A stretch of 64,000 nucleotides of DNA from Gordonibacter sp. Marseille-P4307 (GTDB taxonomy: Bacteria > Actinomycetota > Coriobacteriia > Coriobacteriales > Eggerthellaceae): positions 1,742,732 through 1,806,731 of the forward strand of contig NZ_UWPD01000001.1 of the NCBI RefSeq assembly GCF_900604965.1, given 5' to 3'. The notes below the pieces were generated by a model that saw only the letters and a program-made list of their open reading frames with translations, was not told the origin of the DNA and did not search any database. Every line of letters starts with the position of its first letter. Position 1 is the stretch's first letter. Below are positions 56,554 to 63,273 of the stretch, piece after piece. A program made the position numbers and the translations under genes.

Positions 56554-58278
56554 CTACATCTTTTCGGGAGCGCTTACGCCCATGAGGCTAAACGTCAACG
56601 CCAGCACCGTGCGCGCAGCATCGGAAAGCGCGAGGCGGGCCCTCATGACGCGCTGGTCTTCCCCGATAATATGGCAGTTCGTATAGAACTGATGGAACAG
56701 GCTGGCCAGATCCTGCGCATAATGGGTCAGACGGAACGGAGCACGATCGCGGGCAGCCAGATCGATGAGCTCGGGGAAATCGTCCATCCTGCGCATGAGC
56801 GCCAACTCGGACTCGTGCGTGAGAACGCTCAGATCGACATTGGGACCCACAACCTTCTCGGCAAGCTCGTCAAGCGCAAGCGTTCCCGCCTCGAGCGCGG
56901 CAACATCGTCTGAGGAAGCGGCTTTGCGCAGCACCGAGCAGATACGCGCATGGGCGTACTGCACGTAGTACACCGGATTCGACGAGTCCTGCTTCTTCAC
57001 CACCTCGATGTCGAAGTCGATGGGCTGGTCGCTGGAGCGCGACAGCATGGTATAGCGCGCAGCATCCGTTCCCACTTCATCGATGAGCTCGGAGAACGTG
57101 ATCATCTCTCCGGTACGCTTCGACATACGCACCGACTCGCCGTTGCGGAACAGATTCACCAGCTGGCCCAGAAGGACTTCGAGAGCACCGGGGTGTCCCC
57201 AAGCCGCCAGCATCGCCTCGCAACGCTTGATGTAACCATGATGATCGGCACCCCACAGGTCGATAAGATGATCGAAGCCGCGACCCAATTTGTTGTGGTG
57301 GTAGGCCATATCGCTCATGAAGTACGTGTACTCGCCGTTTTCCTTGATGAGAACGCGATCCTTCTCGTCGCCGAAGGCGCTGGACCTGAACCACACCGCC
57401 CCGTCGCTCTTGTAGACGAACCCCTTGGCATCCATAGCTTCAAGGGCCTTGTCGATGGAGCTTTTGCCGGACTCGTCGGCAACATAGAGCGAGCGCTCGC
57501 TGAACCAGCAGTCGAACGTCGTGCCGAAATTCGACAGCGTCTCGCGGTTCAGGTCCACCATCTGCTTATAGGCGATCTCGCGGAATGCCAGCATGCGCTC
57601 CTCTTCCGAAGCGCTTTCCCACTTGTTCCCGTCGGCATCGAGGATGCTTTGGGCGATATCGGTGACGTAGGCGCCGCCATAGGACTGTTCGGGCAGCTCG
57701 ACGTCATGGCCGAGCAGCTGCATATAGCGCACCGACACGGAATTGCCAAACACGTTCATCTGAACGCCCTGGTCGTTGATGTAGAACTCCTCGTACACAT
57801 CGTATCCCGCATGCCTCATGACGCGCGCGATGGAATCGCCGAGCACAGCCCAACGGCCGTGGCCCACATGAAGCGGACCGGTGGGGTTGGCCGAAACGTA
57901 CTCGAGATTCACGCGACCGGCCTCGGGGTGCGACCCGCGACCGTACCCGAAGCGCTGACTGCGCACCGAGGCGACGACGGTTTGCAGAACTGCGTCGGAC
58001 AGGCGCACGTTGATGAAGCCGGGACCGGCGATCTCGACCGATTTAACCAGCGTGTTTTCGGGAATGTGATCAACGATGATCTGGGCGATGTCGCGGGGAG
58101 ACCTTTTCGCGAGCTTGGAGCATCGCAGCGCGACCGTAGACGCCCAGTCGCCGTTGGATTCGTCGCGGGGTCGCTCAAGCGCCGCAGCGGGAATCTCTTC
58201 GAGCGCCAGCGAACCGTCCTCGACGGCTGAAGCCAACGCGCCTCCGATAAGCTCTTCAAGTTGTTCGCGAATGGTCAT
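56554..58278 (-). CDS. argS: Arginyl-tRNA synthetase
   Basis: 574 aa class I synthetase. N-terminal Add-1 domain, then EYVSANPTGPLHVGHGRWAV (HIGH motif), GDSIARVMRHAGYDVYEEFY, RMSKRTGEMITFSELIDEVG (KMSKS-like), and a C-terminal DALR domain ending VLALTFSLMGVSAPEKM. Divergent from the tRNA-Arg gene 215 bp away. Confidence 0.97.
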   Translation of the reverse strand: MTIREQLEELIGGALASAVEDGSLALEEIPAAALERPRDESNGDWASTVALRCSKLAKRSPRDIAQIIVDHIPENTLVKSVEIAGPGFINVRLSDAVLQTVVASVRSQRFGYGRGSHPEAGRVNLEYVSANPTGPLHVGHGRWAVLGDSIARVMRHAGYDVYEEFYINDQGVQMNVFGNSVSVRYMQLLGHDVELPEQSYGGAYVTDIAQSILDADGNKWESASEEERMLAFREIAYKQMVDLNRETLSNFGTTFDCWFSERSLYVADESGKSSIDKALEAMDAKGFVYKSDGAVWFRSSAFGDEKDRVLIKENGEYTYFMSDMAYHHNKLGRGFDHLIDLWGADHHGYIKRCEAMLAAWGHPGALEVLLGQLVNLFRNGESVRMSKRTGEMITFSELIDEVGTDAARYTMLSRSSDQPIDFDIEVVKKQDSSNPVYYVQYAHARICSVLRKAASSDDVAALEAGTLALDELAEKVVGPNVDLSVLTHESELALMRRMDDFPELIDLAARDRAPFRLTHYAQDLASLFHQFYTNCHIIGEDQRVMRARLALSDAARTVLALTFSLMGVSAPEKM

Positions 58279-58492
58279 TGCAAGCTTCTCCTATCGGGAT
58301 TTTTCTAATGGAGCCGAATAAGCCCCGCCCAAGCGACCAGACTGCGGCAATCGATGCGCCCTGCTGTTCGCGAATGGTTCATTATAGCGACGATTGCGTG
58401 CTTTCAAGCAGATCGCGCGCGGAATTCACCACACATGCGCACGCCGCGGCGTTTTTACGCTATCATGTGGAAGCGCTTTCGCGCGACAACAG

Positions 58493-58568
58493 GCGCCCAT
58501 GGCTCAACGGATAGAGCAACGGACTTCTAATCCGTCGGTTGCAGGTTCGATTCCTGCTGGGCGCGCCA
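58493..58568 (+). tRNA. tRNA-Arg (anticodon UCU)
   Basis: 76 nt with encoded CCA. Acceptor GCGCCCA/TGGGCGC, anticodon stem ACGGA/TCCGT with loop CTTCTAA. It marks the left border of the accessory region. Confidence 0.95.
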
Positions 58569-58575
58569 GTATTTC

Positions 58576-58610
58576 AGCAGGTCGGATGGGAAATCCGGCC
58601 TGCTTTGATT
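58576..58610 (+). terminator. Terminator after tRNA-Arg
   Basis: 12-bp stem AGCAGGTCGGAT/ATCCGGCCTGCT with one G-T pair and 5-nt loop, followed by TTGATTT. Confidence 0.6.
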
Positions 58611-58718
58611 TCGGGGCGAAAACCTGCTTTCGGGGTATAAGGGGGTATTGGTTCCCATAAGTTTTACGGGTTTTTACTACCTTTATGGCTTCTTAAGCCA
58701 TCCGCCAACATAGGAAGC
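58611..58718. other. Non-coding AT-richer stretch between tRNA-Arg terminator and toxin array
   Basis: No gene seen. It holds a perfect 7-bp inverted repeat, ATGGCTT/AAGCCAT, at 58685-58701 and is less GC-rich than its surroundings. Its position fits a remnant of an integration junction, but no integrase gene and no second copy of the tRNA end are present in the window. Confidence 0.4.
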
Positions 58719-58999
58719 CGAGACATCACGACCCTCGTGTTCGTGTCAAAGCAGCCCCGTTGCTTGACTACCCAACTGTATACGTAACCTTAGTAGGAGC
58801 GTAAAGGGAGAACCCCCTGAAACCCACGCTATCCTTCGCCAGATTCAGCTTGACCGCATTCGCATTTGGAAGTAGGTCTCGTGCCGCCTTTCCAGCACGA
58901 CGAACTTTTTTCTTGCGATGCGCACATATATTTTCAGCCGCTTCAAAACGAGGGTCTAGCTCGGGCAGGAAAGGGTAGGACTAAACTACGGAAAAGCCC
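58719..58999. repeat. 281-bp direct repeat, copy 1
   Basis: Matches 62604-62884 over its full length without gaps, with about 11 mismatches. On the minus strand it holds an open frame of about 70 codons (58768-58980; for example RFEAAENICAHRKKKVRRAG and FSLYAPTKVTYTVG before the stop) with no start codon. It looks like the 3' end of an unrecognised gene preserved in both copies. Confidence 0.85.
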
Positions 59000-59014
59000 C
59001 TCCGGAGAGGGGCT
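58992..59014 (-). terminator. Cassette terminator 1
   Basis: Minus strand AGCCCCTC/GAGGGGCT hairpin followed by TTTTC. The same hairpin, slightly varied, ends the modules at 60553 and 63041. Confidence 0.75.
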
Positions 59015-59037
59015 CGCGTTGCGTTCTATCGCATGCT

Positions 59038-59244
59038 CTATTGAACGGATATGGTTGCAATCTCTGATAGCGGCAGCTCTATGTAGTACCCGGGCCTGTG
59101 CAGCAGGAGGCATTCCTCCTCGAACTCGTCTGGGTCGATGTCGAAAACGACCTCCGTCAGGTGACCGTCGAACTTCTCGCCGTCAGACATCGACACGACG
59201 ACTTCCTTCCCCTCATACGCGGCAGCTTCCTCGTAAGTGATCAT
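59038..59244 (-). CDS. Putative immunity protein for a type-50 toxin (68 aa)
   Basis: Small acidic protein, predicted all-beta: EGKEVVVSMSDGEKFDGHLT, DPDEFEEECLLLHRPG, YIELPLSEIATISV. The pattern resembles a small SH3/Sm-like barrel. It is clearly homologous to the 69-aa protein at 60601-60810. Its ATG overlaps (ATGA) the stop of a remnant reading frame that ends like the type-50 toxin of the next module, which is why I link it to that toxin. Function as immunity is inferred. Confidence 0.65.
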   Translation of the reverse strand: MITYEEAAAYEGKEVVVSMSDGEKFDGHLTEVVFDIDPDEFEEECLLLHRPGYYIELPLSEIATISVQ

Positions 59245-59300
59245 TTCTCAACCCCCCTCGGCACTATATGGGTTCCCTTTTTCGAGTAGTGAATGATTGA
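59241..59300 (-). pseudogene. Remnant C-terminus of a type-50 toxin
   Basis: Minus-strand codons read SIIHYSKKGTHIVPRGVEK then stop, matching the end of the toxin fragment at 60816-61044 (TIHYSKKGAHIVSRR). Nothing more of the toxin is left upstream; the sequence runs into the preceding 59-aa gene. It is a scar of an older toxin/immunity module. Confidence 0.7.
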
Positions 59301-59314
59301 TGTTCGGGAAGTCG

Positions 59315-59494
59315 CTACATGAGGTCCATTATCTCGTCGCATACGGCTTCGAGTTCGCGATCGTCGTCGTACGCCGCCTGCGTCAGCTTGTCACCGAGAA
59401 GCGTCTCGAGGCGCTCGGCCTCCTCGTCGCTCAGAGAGGACACGTCGGGGCCGAAACCAAGCTCGCCCAGCAGCCTAATCGCCGTTTCGCTCAT
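59315..59494 (-). CDS. Putative immunity protein for toxin 1 (59 aa)
   Basis: 59-residue acidic, helical protein: MSETAIRLLGELGFGPDVSS, LSDEEAERLETLLGDKLTQA, DRELEAVCDEIMDL. Its ATG lies inside the last codons of the toxin gene (20-bp overlap), a typical sign of a coupled toxin/immunity or toxin/antitoxin pair. No family recognised. Confidence 0.65.
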   Translation of the reverse strand: MSETAIRLLGELGFGPDVSSLSDEEAERLETLLGDKLTQAAYDDDRELEAVCDEIMDLM

Positions 59495-60188
59495 TCATAG
59501 CCCTCCTAAGCGCCTTCTTTCCCGTTTTCCAGCATGATACCACCGCGTTCGAGTCTGGGTTCACGACCACGGTAGCCTCTTTCCCCACGCGCTGAACGCT
59601 CGCCCTTCCTTCCGGGTCAATTTTTCGATCGCGAACGACGACGGGGTTCTCTATCGCATCGACTATATCGTCACGTTTGATACCGCGCTCTTCCATCCTT
59701 TCGATGAGATGCTTCTTCACGTGGTACTGTCTCCCGCCGGCATAGATAAACGAAGCTCTGATGGCCTCGGCCTTTGCGGCCGTCCTGGCCGTCTCCTCGC
59801 CGACGCGACGAACCTCGTACGGCGTGAGGTTTCCGGCCCTGGCCTTCGAGTAAACACGCTCCCTGTGCCGCTCGCGCTTCACCAGGTCGCCGTTCTCGCG
59901 CACGAGAGCCCTCAGCTGCGCCTGCTTCGCGCGTATGCGCACGTTCTCGGTGTGGGAGTCCGATCCGCACTCCTCGAGAACCTGCTTGGCCCGCCTGAGC
60001 TTGCGCATGTCGCGCTCGAGGCGCCCCTGCTCCTGCGTTGCGCGGCGCTCCCGCCCCACCTGCTCGTCGGGCGCCGTAGGCGCAGGCCCGAAGCCGTCCG
60101 CGCGCATCTCCACGGCATGGCGGCAGCCGCAGCCTCCGGGGCCTTTGCGGTCGCCCGCGAGGCGGGCCTCGAAGAGGCTCGGCCCCAT
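59475..60188 (-). CDS. Orphan toxin module 1: phage minor-capsid-like anchor with BECR/DUF4258-like nuclease C-terminus
   Basis: 237 codons from an ATG placed directly after an in-frame TAG, so the true N-terminus is lost. Residues about 2-30 (PSLFEARLAGDRKGPGGCGC, then RH) resemble the end of Phage_min_cap2 proteins (GxNCRH). A charged coiled region follows with RIRAKQAQLRALVRENGDLV and KRERHRERVYSKARA, identical in the module at 63245-64000. The C-terminal 90 residues (YHVKKHLIERMEERGIKRDD, IVDAIENPVVVRDRKI, ATVVVNPDSNAVVSCW) look like a BECR-fold RNase of the DUF4258/PBECR type. Probably silent as it stands, unless expressed by recombination with a full-length gene. Confidence 0.6.
   Translation of the reverse strand: MGPSLFEARLAGDRKGPGGCGCRHAVEMRADGFGPAPTAPDEQVGRERRATQEQGRLERDMRKLRRAKQVLEECGSDSHTENVRIRAKQAQLRALVRENGDLVKRERHRERVYSKARAGNLTPYEVRRVGEETARTAAKAEAIRASFIYAGGRQYHVKKHLIERMEERGIKRDDIVDAIENPVVVRDRKIDPEGRASVQRVGKEATVVVNPDSNAVVSCWKTGKKALRRAMNERNGD
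59837..59963. repeat. Module anchor repeat, copy 1 (127 bp seen)
   Basis: Identical to 63874-64000, where the window ends; the match may extend further. It encodes the shared anchor before the variable toxin domain on the minus strand. Confidence 0.9.
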
Positions 60189-60503
60189 CTATCAGGGGAA
60201 CCGAATGCAGAAAGCGATCGGACCGAAAAACCCGTCCGTTTGAAGCCGGATCGCGTTTGAATACGGCCGCCTCGGATCCATCGGCGATAGAGACGGCGCG
60301 GCCGGAACCATCGATCGCGGCTTTCTTATTCTGGGCCGTTTCTCCGCCTCGTTCCCAGGGCGGACAACATCGGCCACCGGCTCCCTGAGCGATTGGAAAA
60401 CCCTCAGATCCCGCATCATCGCGCCTTTTGTCGCATGTTTGCTTGCGCGGCTCTCTTCGCCTGTCTGATGCGCCTTTCACGCGGCGCGCGGCGTCATGTC
60501 CCA

Positions 60504-60577
60504 ATGATGCGACGCGTGTCGCCTCTCGGCGGTTCGGGGGTTTCCGGGCATGAAAAAACCCCTCCGGAGAGGGGCTT
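60504..60577. repeat. 74-bp direct repeat, copy 1
   Basis: Matches 62991-63064 over its length with three mismatches. Its right third is the module terminator. Confidence 0.85.
60553..60577 (-). terminator. Cassette terminator 2
   Basis: Minus strand AAGCCCCTC, CCGGAGGGG then TTTTTT, 23 bp after the 69-aa gene. Confidence 0.8.
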
Positions 60578-60600
60578 GGTCGCTTATCGTCTGCGGTTAC

Positions 60601-60810
60601 CTATTCTGACTTCCGGATACTGTCGACTTCGCTCAGATAAAGCTCGACGTATCCGCCGTAGACCCGCAAAGACAGGCACTCTTCCTCGTATTCGTCTGGG
60701 TCCGTGTCGAATATGACCTCGACTAGGCGCCCTTCGAAAACGTTGCCTTTGAGAGTCGTAACAACGACGTCATTGCCTTCGCACTCGAACGCTTCGTCTA
60801 TCGTTATCAT
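60601..60810 (-). CDS. Putative immunity protein for type-50 toxin (69 aa)
   Basis: Homologue of the 68-aa protein at 59038-59244: MITIDEAFECEGNDVVVTTL, FEGRLVEVIFDTDPDEYEEE, GGYVELYLSEVDSIRK. Same predicted small beta barrel. It starts 5 bp after the toxin fragment's stop, with GGAGG upstream of the ATG (AGGAGGTAAAACTG). Immunity role inferred from position. Confidence 0.65.
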   Translation of the reverse strand: MITIDEAFECEGNDVVVTTLKGNVFEGRLVEVIFDTDPDEYEEECLSLRVYGGYVELYLSEVDSIRKSE

Positions 60811-60815
60811 CAGTT

Positions 60816-61044
60816 TTACCTCCTCGACACGATATGAGCGCCCTTCTTAGAATAATGAATCGTAAAGCCGTTTGTCGGCATGTGTTTACCGCCTTTTGTA
60901 ACGACTACCCCTATTCTACCTGATAAAGTGCATTTCTCCCTTCCGTTCCACAACCCATTCCCATCGAGCGCAGGTTCTCCCGTTCCGGAATGCTTCCTAA
61001 CGAGCTCGTCGGTCTCCTCGGCGCTTATCGTCAGGTAGCTCGGC
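60816..61044 (-). pseudogene. Type-50 polymorphic toxin C-terminus, 5' end removed by IS
   Basis: About 75 residues: SYLTISAEETDELVRKHSGT, GRIGVVVTKGGKHMPTNGFT, IHYSKKGAHIVSRR. This matches my recollection of the Ntox50 domain often fused to phage minor capsid proteins. Its upstream part is missing at the IS edge. The frame stays open leftward into the IS and continues the IS orfA phase, so a chimeric product is possible. Confidence 0.65.
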
Positions 61045-61067
61045 GAATCTGCCCCGATTTCGTTGAC
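61045..61067. repeat. IS inverted repeat, left
   Basis: 23 bp, pairs imperfectly with 62234-62256; 11 outermost bases match exactly. Confidence 0.7.
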
Positions 61068-61072
61068 GGGCG

Positions 61073-61884
61073 CTAAGCCGCCTTCGAGCGGCTCTCTTCC
61101 CTCTGCTTTTTCTCGAACCCCTCGGGGCCGAGCCAGCCCGGCGCCGAGCGAATCCCGATCCTGTTGCAGAAGCGCTCTATGCACTCGGATGTCTCGAGCG
61201 CCGCCTCCTCTCTGCCGGAGAAGGCGCGCGCGTGCGCGCATTCCGCCTTGACGACCCCCGTCAGCGACTCCGTGACGGCGTTGTCCCGCGGGCCCGAGAC
61301 CGGCCCCATGGACGGCGCGACTCCGCCCTCCTCCACGGTCTTGCCGATGAGCGGCGACACGCACCGGCTCCCGCGGTCCGAGCGATGCGGGCGGCCCCCC
61401 TCCGGACCCCTGCGCGCCATCGCCGTCTCGAGCGCGTCGCCGGCCGGCTCCGCGGTCATCCCGGGGGCCATGGGCCGGCCCGCGACCCTGCGCGACCGCG
61501 CGCCCATCGCCACCGCCGGGCACAGCCAGCCCCGATGGGTCCTGACGTACGCGATGTCGGCGAACCGCGCCTTGTTCGGGCCGTCGGCGCTGAAATCGCG
61601 CTTCACCGGGTCGGGGGCCGACTCTCTCTTGGAGGCGCGCTCCTCCCTCTCGGGATCCCTCGCGCAGCGCCTTGTCACGCCGCGCCGGCCGTTCTCCCGC
61701 ATTATCCTGGCCACGCGCTTTCTGGATACGCGCCCGCCGCCGCGAGCCCCGCGTCGCGAAGCGCACGCTCGGAGGCGGCCGGCTTGCGGCGCGCGCAGCA
61801 TCCCCGCCCGGTGACGCTCGGGGCCGAGCACAGCTCAGACACCGGGCACCGGCAGCCGAACACCGCGACGGACTCGAACTTGGC
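61073..61884 (-). pseudogene. IS3-like transposase orfB (DDE), frameshifted
   Basis: Starts near 61884 in the frame -1 to orfA (AKFESVAVFGC, CPVSELCSAPSVTGRG, KPAASERALRDAG), then must shift near 61740 to the frame RVSRKRVARIMRENGRRG, FADIAYVRTHRGWLCPAVAM, HRSDRGSRCVS, DNAVTESLTGVVKAE. The D, D and E of the catalytic triad are visible, but part of the usual N-terminal linker (YGSPRVH region) is missing. Likely inactive. Confidence 0.7.
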
Positions 61885-62180
61885 CCTCTTCGCAGAGCCT
61901 TGCCCGCGAAGAGGGCGCCGGCTTTCAAAATAACCTCGTTCTCGCGCTTCAGCCGCTCGCTCTCCCTTCTCAGCTTGCGCGGGCCCTCTGCCACCCGGAA
62001 CGGGTTCTGCGACTTGGGATCGCCCTCCGCCCTCCGGTCCGCCCGCTTCACCCGGCTGGAAAGCGAGCCGGGGTCGACGCCCAGCCCGCGCGCCACCTCC
62101 GCATAGGCGGCGCCGGACTTTCTGTGCAGCTCTACGGCCCGCTGCTTGAACTCCGGCGCGCACCTTGGCGCACCGGCCAT
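61885..62180 (-). CDS. IS3-like transposase orfA (HTH)
   Basis: About 98 residues before the usual shift point: MAGAPRCAPEFKQRAVELHR, AYAEVARGLGVDPGSLSSRV (helix-turn-helix) and the leucine-zipper-like RRESERLKRENEVILKAGAL. AAAGGTGG precedes the ATG at 62180. Unusually the frame has no stop and remains open through the rest of the IS into the type-50 toxin fragment, ending at 60816. Confidence 0.65.
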
Positions 62181-62233
62181 GATCTCCACCTTTCTCCCTT
62201 TCCGAAATCTTATCGGAAAGCGGAATTACAAGT

Positions 62234-62256
62234 GTCAACCAATCTGGGGCAGATTC
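62234..62256. repeat. IS inverted repeat, right
   Basis: Complement of the left repeat with a one-base offset and a few mismatches in the inner half. Confidence 0.7.
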
Positions 62257-62386
62257 ATTCCATGCCTCGGGCGAGGCGTGGGCGTTCGACCCCGTCGATG
62301 GTAGAATCAGGAAGGCGGAGTTCCATTGGGCCGGGAACGACGACGTCGGCATCCGCGAGTTAAACTACAAGAAATGGGTGAGCTAG
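62252..62386 (+). pseudogene. Plus-strand toxin C-terminus fragment cut by the IS
   Basis: In-frame codons from the IS edge read DSFHASGEAWAFDPVDGRIR, then KAEFHWAGNDDVGIRELNYK and KWVS before TAG. It looks like the end of a different polymorphic toxin, with its 5' part lost at the IS. Domain not recognised. The following gene starts 2 bp after the stop. Confidence 0.5.
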
Positions 62387-62388
62387 CC

Positions 62389-62562
62389 ATGAAGGTTCGC
62401 TACGTAGGAGATTACTACAAGGTCTACCTGCAAAATGGCGAGATCTACGACGCCGTGCTGAAGGACGGCTTCTACCGGATCTACGACAAAGACGACGAGA
62501 CGGATTACGGGTACTGGACCGATGACTTCGAGGTGGTCGAATCGGATCGGTTGACGCCATAG
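62389..62562 (+). CDS. Putative immunity protein (57 aa), plus strand
   Basis: 57 residues rich in Tyr and acidic residues, predicted beta barrel: MKVRYVGDYYKVYLQNGEIY, DAVLKDGFYRIYDKDDETDY, WTDDFEVVESDRL. Two bp after the toxin fragment's stop and in the same orientation, so it probably forms the immunity half of an inverted module. GGTGAG precedes the ATG. An ATG 15 bp upstream is in frame. Confidence 0.6.
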   Translation: MKVRYVGDYYKVYLQNGEIYDAVLKDGFYRIYDKDDETDYGYWTDDFEVVESDRLTP

Positions 62563-62603
62563 CCGAGTCCGACAACCACGCACCGTAACATCACGGCCCC
62601 GCT

Positions 62604-62884
62604 CGAGACATCACGACCCTCGCGTTCGTGTCAAAGCAGCCCCGTTGCCTGACTACCCAACTGTATACGCAACCTTAGTAGGAGCGTAAAGGGAGAGCCC
62701 CCTGAAACCCACGCTATCCTTCGCCAGATTCAGCTTGACCGCATTCGCATTTGGAAGTAGGTCTCGTGCCGCCTTTCCAGCGCGGGGAACTTTTTTCTTG
62801 CGATGCGCACATATATTTTCAGCCGCTTCAAAACTAGGGTCTAGCCCAGGCAGGAAAGGGTAGGACTAAACTGCGGAAAAGCCC
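62604..62884. repeat. 281-bp direct repeat, copy 2
   Basis: See copy 1 at 58719-58999, about 96 percent identical. The embedded minus-strand frame is kept open despite several substitutions. Confidence 0.85.
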
Positions 62885-62990
62885 GCGCCCGGTCTGTCGT
62901 CTGCCGTTCCATGCATCGCCTTTCTCTGGTGTTTGTTCGGCGGCTCACTCCGCCATCCAGTCGCAGCTGTCGGCCGCTGCCGCCTATTCC

Positions 62991-63064
62991 ATGATGCGAC
63001 GCGTGTCGCCTCTCGGCGGTTCGGGGGTTTCCGGGCATGGAAAAGCCCCTCCGTAGAGGGGCTT
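62991..63064. repeat. 74-bp direct repeat, copy 2
   Basis: See copy 1 at 60504-60577; three mismatches, one of them in the terminator loop. Confidence 0.85.
63041..63064 (-). terminator. Cassette terminator 3
   Basis: Minus strand AAGCCCCTC, TACGGAGGGGC then TTTT, 23 bp after the 61-aa gene. Confidence 0.8.
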
Positions 63065-63087
63065 ATGAAACGGTTTTCCGATTCGCC

Positions 63088-63273
63088 TTACTTCCTGACG
63101 AACATCATTACTTCTTCTTCTGGCAGATTTCCCATGCTCACGCCTTTCTCTGCGCAGTATCTGCGCAGAGCGCCGACGTCGACATCGATTCTCTCGTCGT
63201 CTGGGCCAAGCGTGAACGTGCCTATAGATTCGAAATCGGTGATCTCATCGCTCGTTTCCATAGTACCGCTCAT
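63088..63273 (-). CDS. Putative immunity protein for toxin 3 (61 aa)
   Basis: Acidic 61-residue protein: METSDEITDFESIGTFTLGP, DDERIDVDVGALRRYCAEKG, MGNLPEEEVMMFVRK. It overlaps the end of the toxin gene by 29 bp. An ATG 12 bp downstream (63261) is an alternative start. No family recognised. Confidence 0.6.
   Translation of the reverse strand: MSGTMETSDEITDFESIGTFTLGPDDERIDVDVGALRRYCAEKGVSMGNLPEEEVMMFVRK

Larger units (their letters stand above)
60189..60600. other. Degenerate stretch between modules 1 and 2
   Basis: No intact gene seen. 60504-60577 is the 74-bp repeat with a module terminator. Frames at 60192-60503 are open on the minus strand in more than one phase but show no family motif; they may be decayed phage DNA. 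Confidence 0.5.
61045..62256 (-). mobile_element. IS3-family-like insertion sequence, degenerate
   Basis: 1.2 kb bounded by imperfect 23-bp inverted repeats (61045-61067 and 62234-62256; outer end GAATCTGCCCC). It has the IS3 two-frame organisation, orfA and orfB on the minus strand. No target duplication is visible, and the flanks carry coding remnants on opposite strands, which indicates rearrangement after or by insertion. Confidence 0.75.
62563..63087. other. Repeat-rich stretch between inverted module and module 3
   Basis: Contains the second copies of the 281-bp repeat (62604-62884) and the 74-bp repeat (62991-63064) with a terminator. No intact gene seen; a 65-codon minus-strand frame at 62841-63038 lacks a ribosome binding site. 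Confidence 0.6.

Noticed and set aside
60192..60419. 75-codon minus-strand frame between modules
   Set aside because: No motif, no ribosome binding site, overlaps other open frames in decayed sequence.
62841..63038. 65-codon minus-strand frame starting in the 74-bp repeat
   Set aside because: No ribosome binding site, begins next to a terminator hairpin, and the matching frame in the other copy (from 60552) stops after 24 codons.
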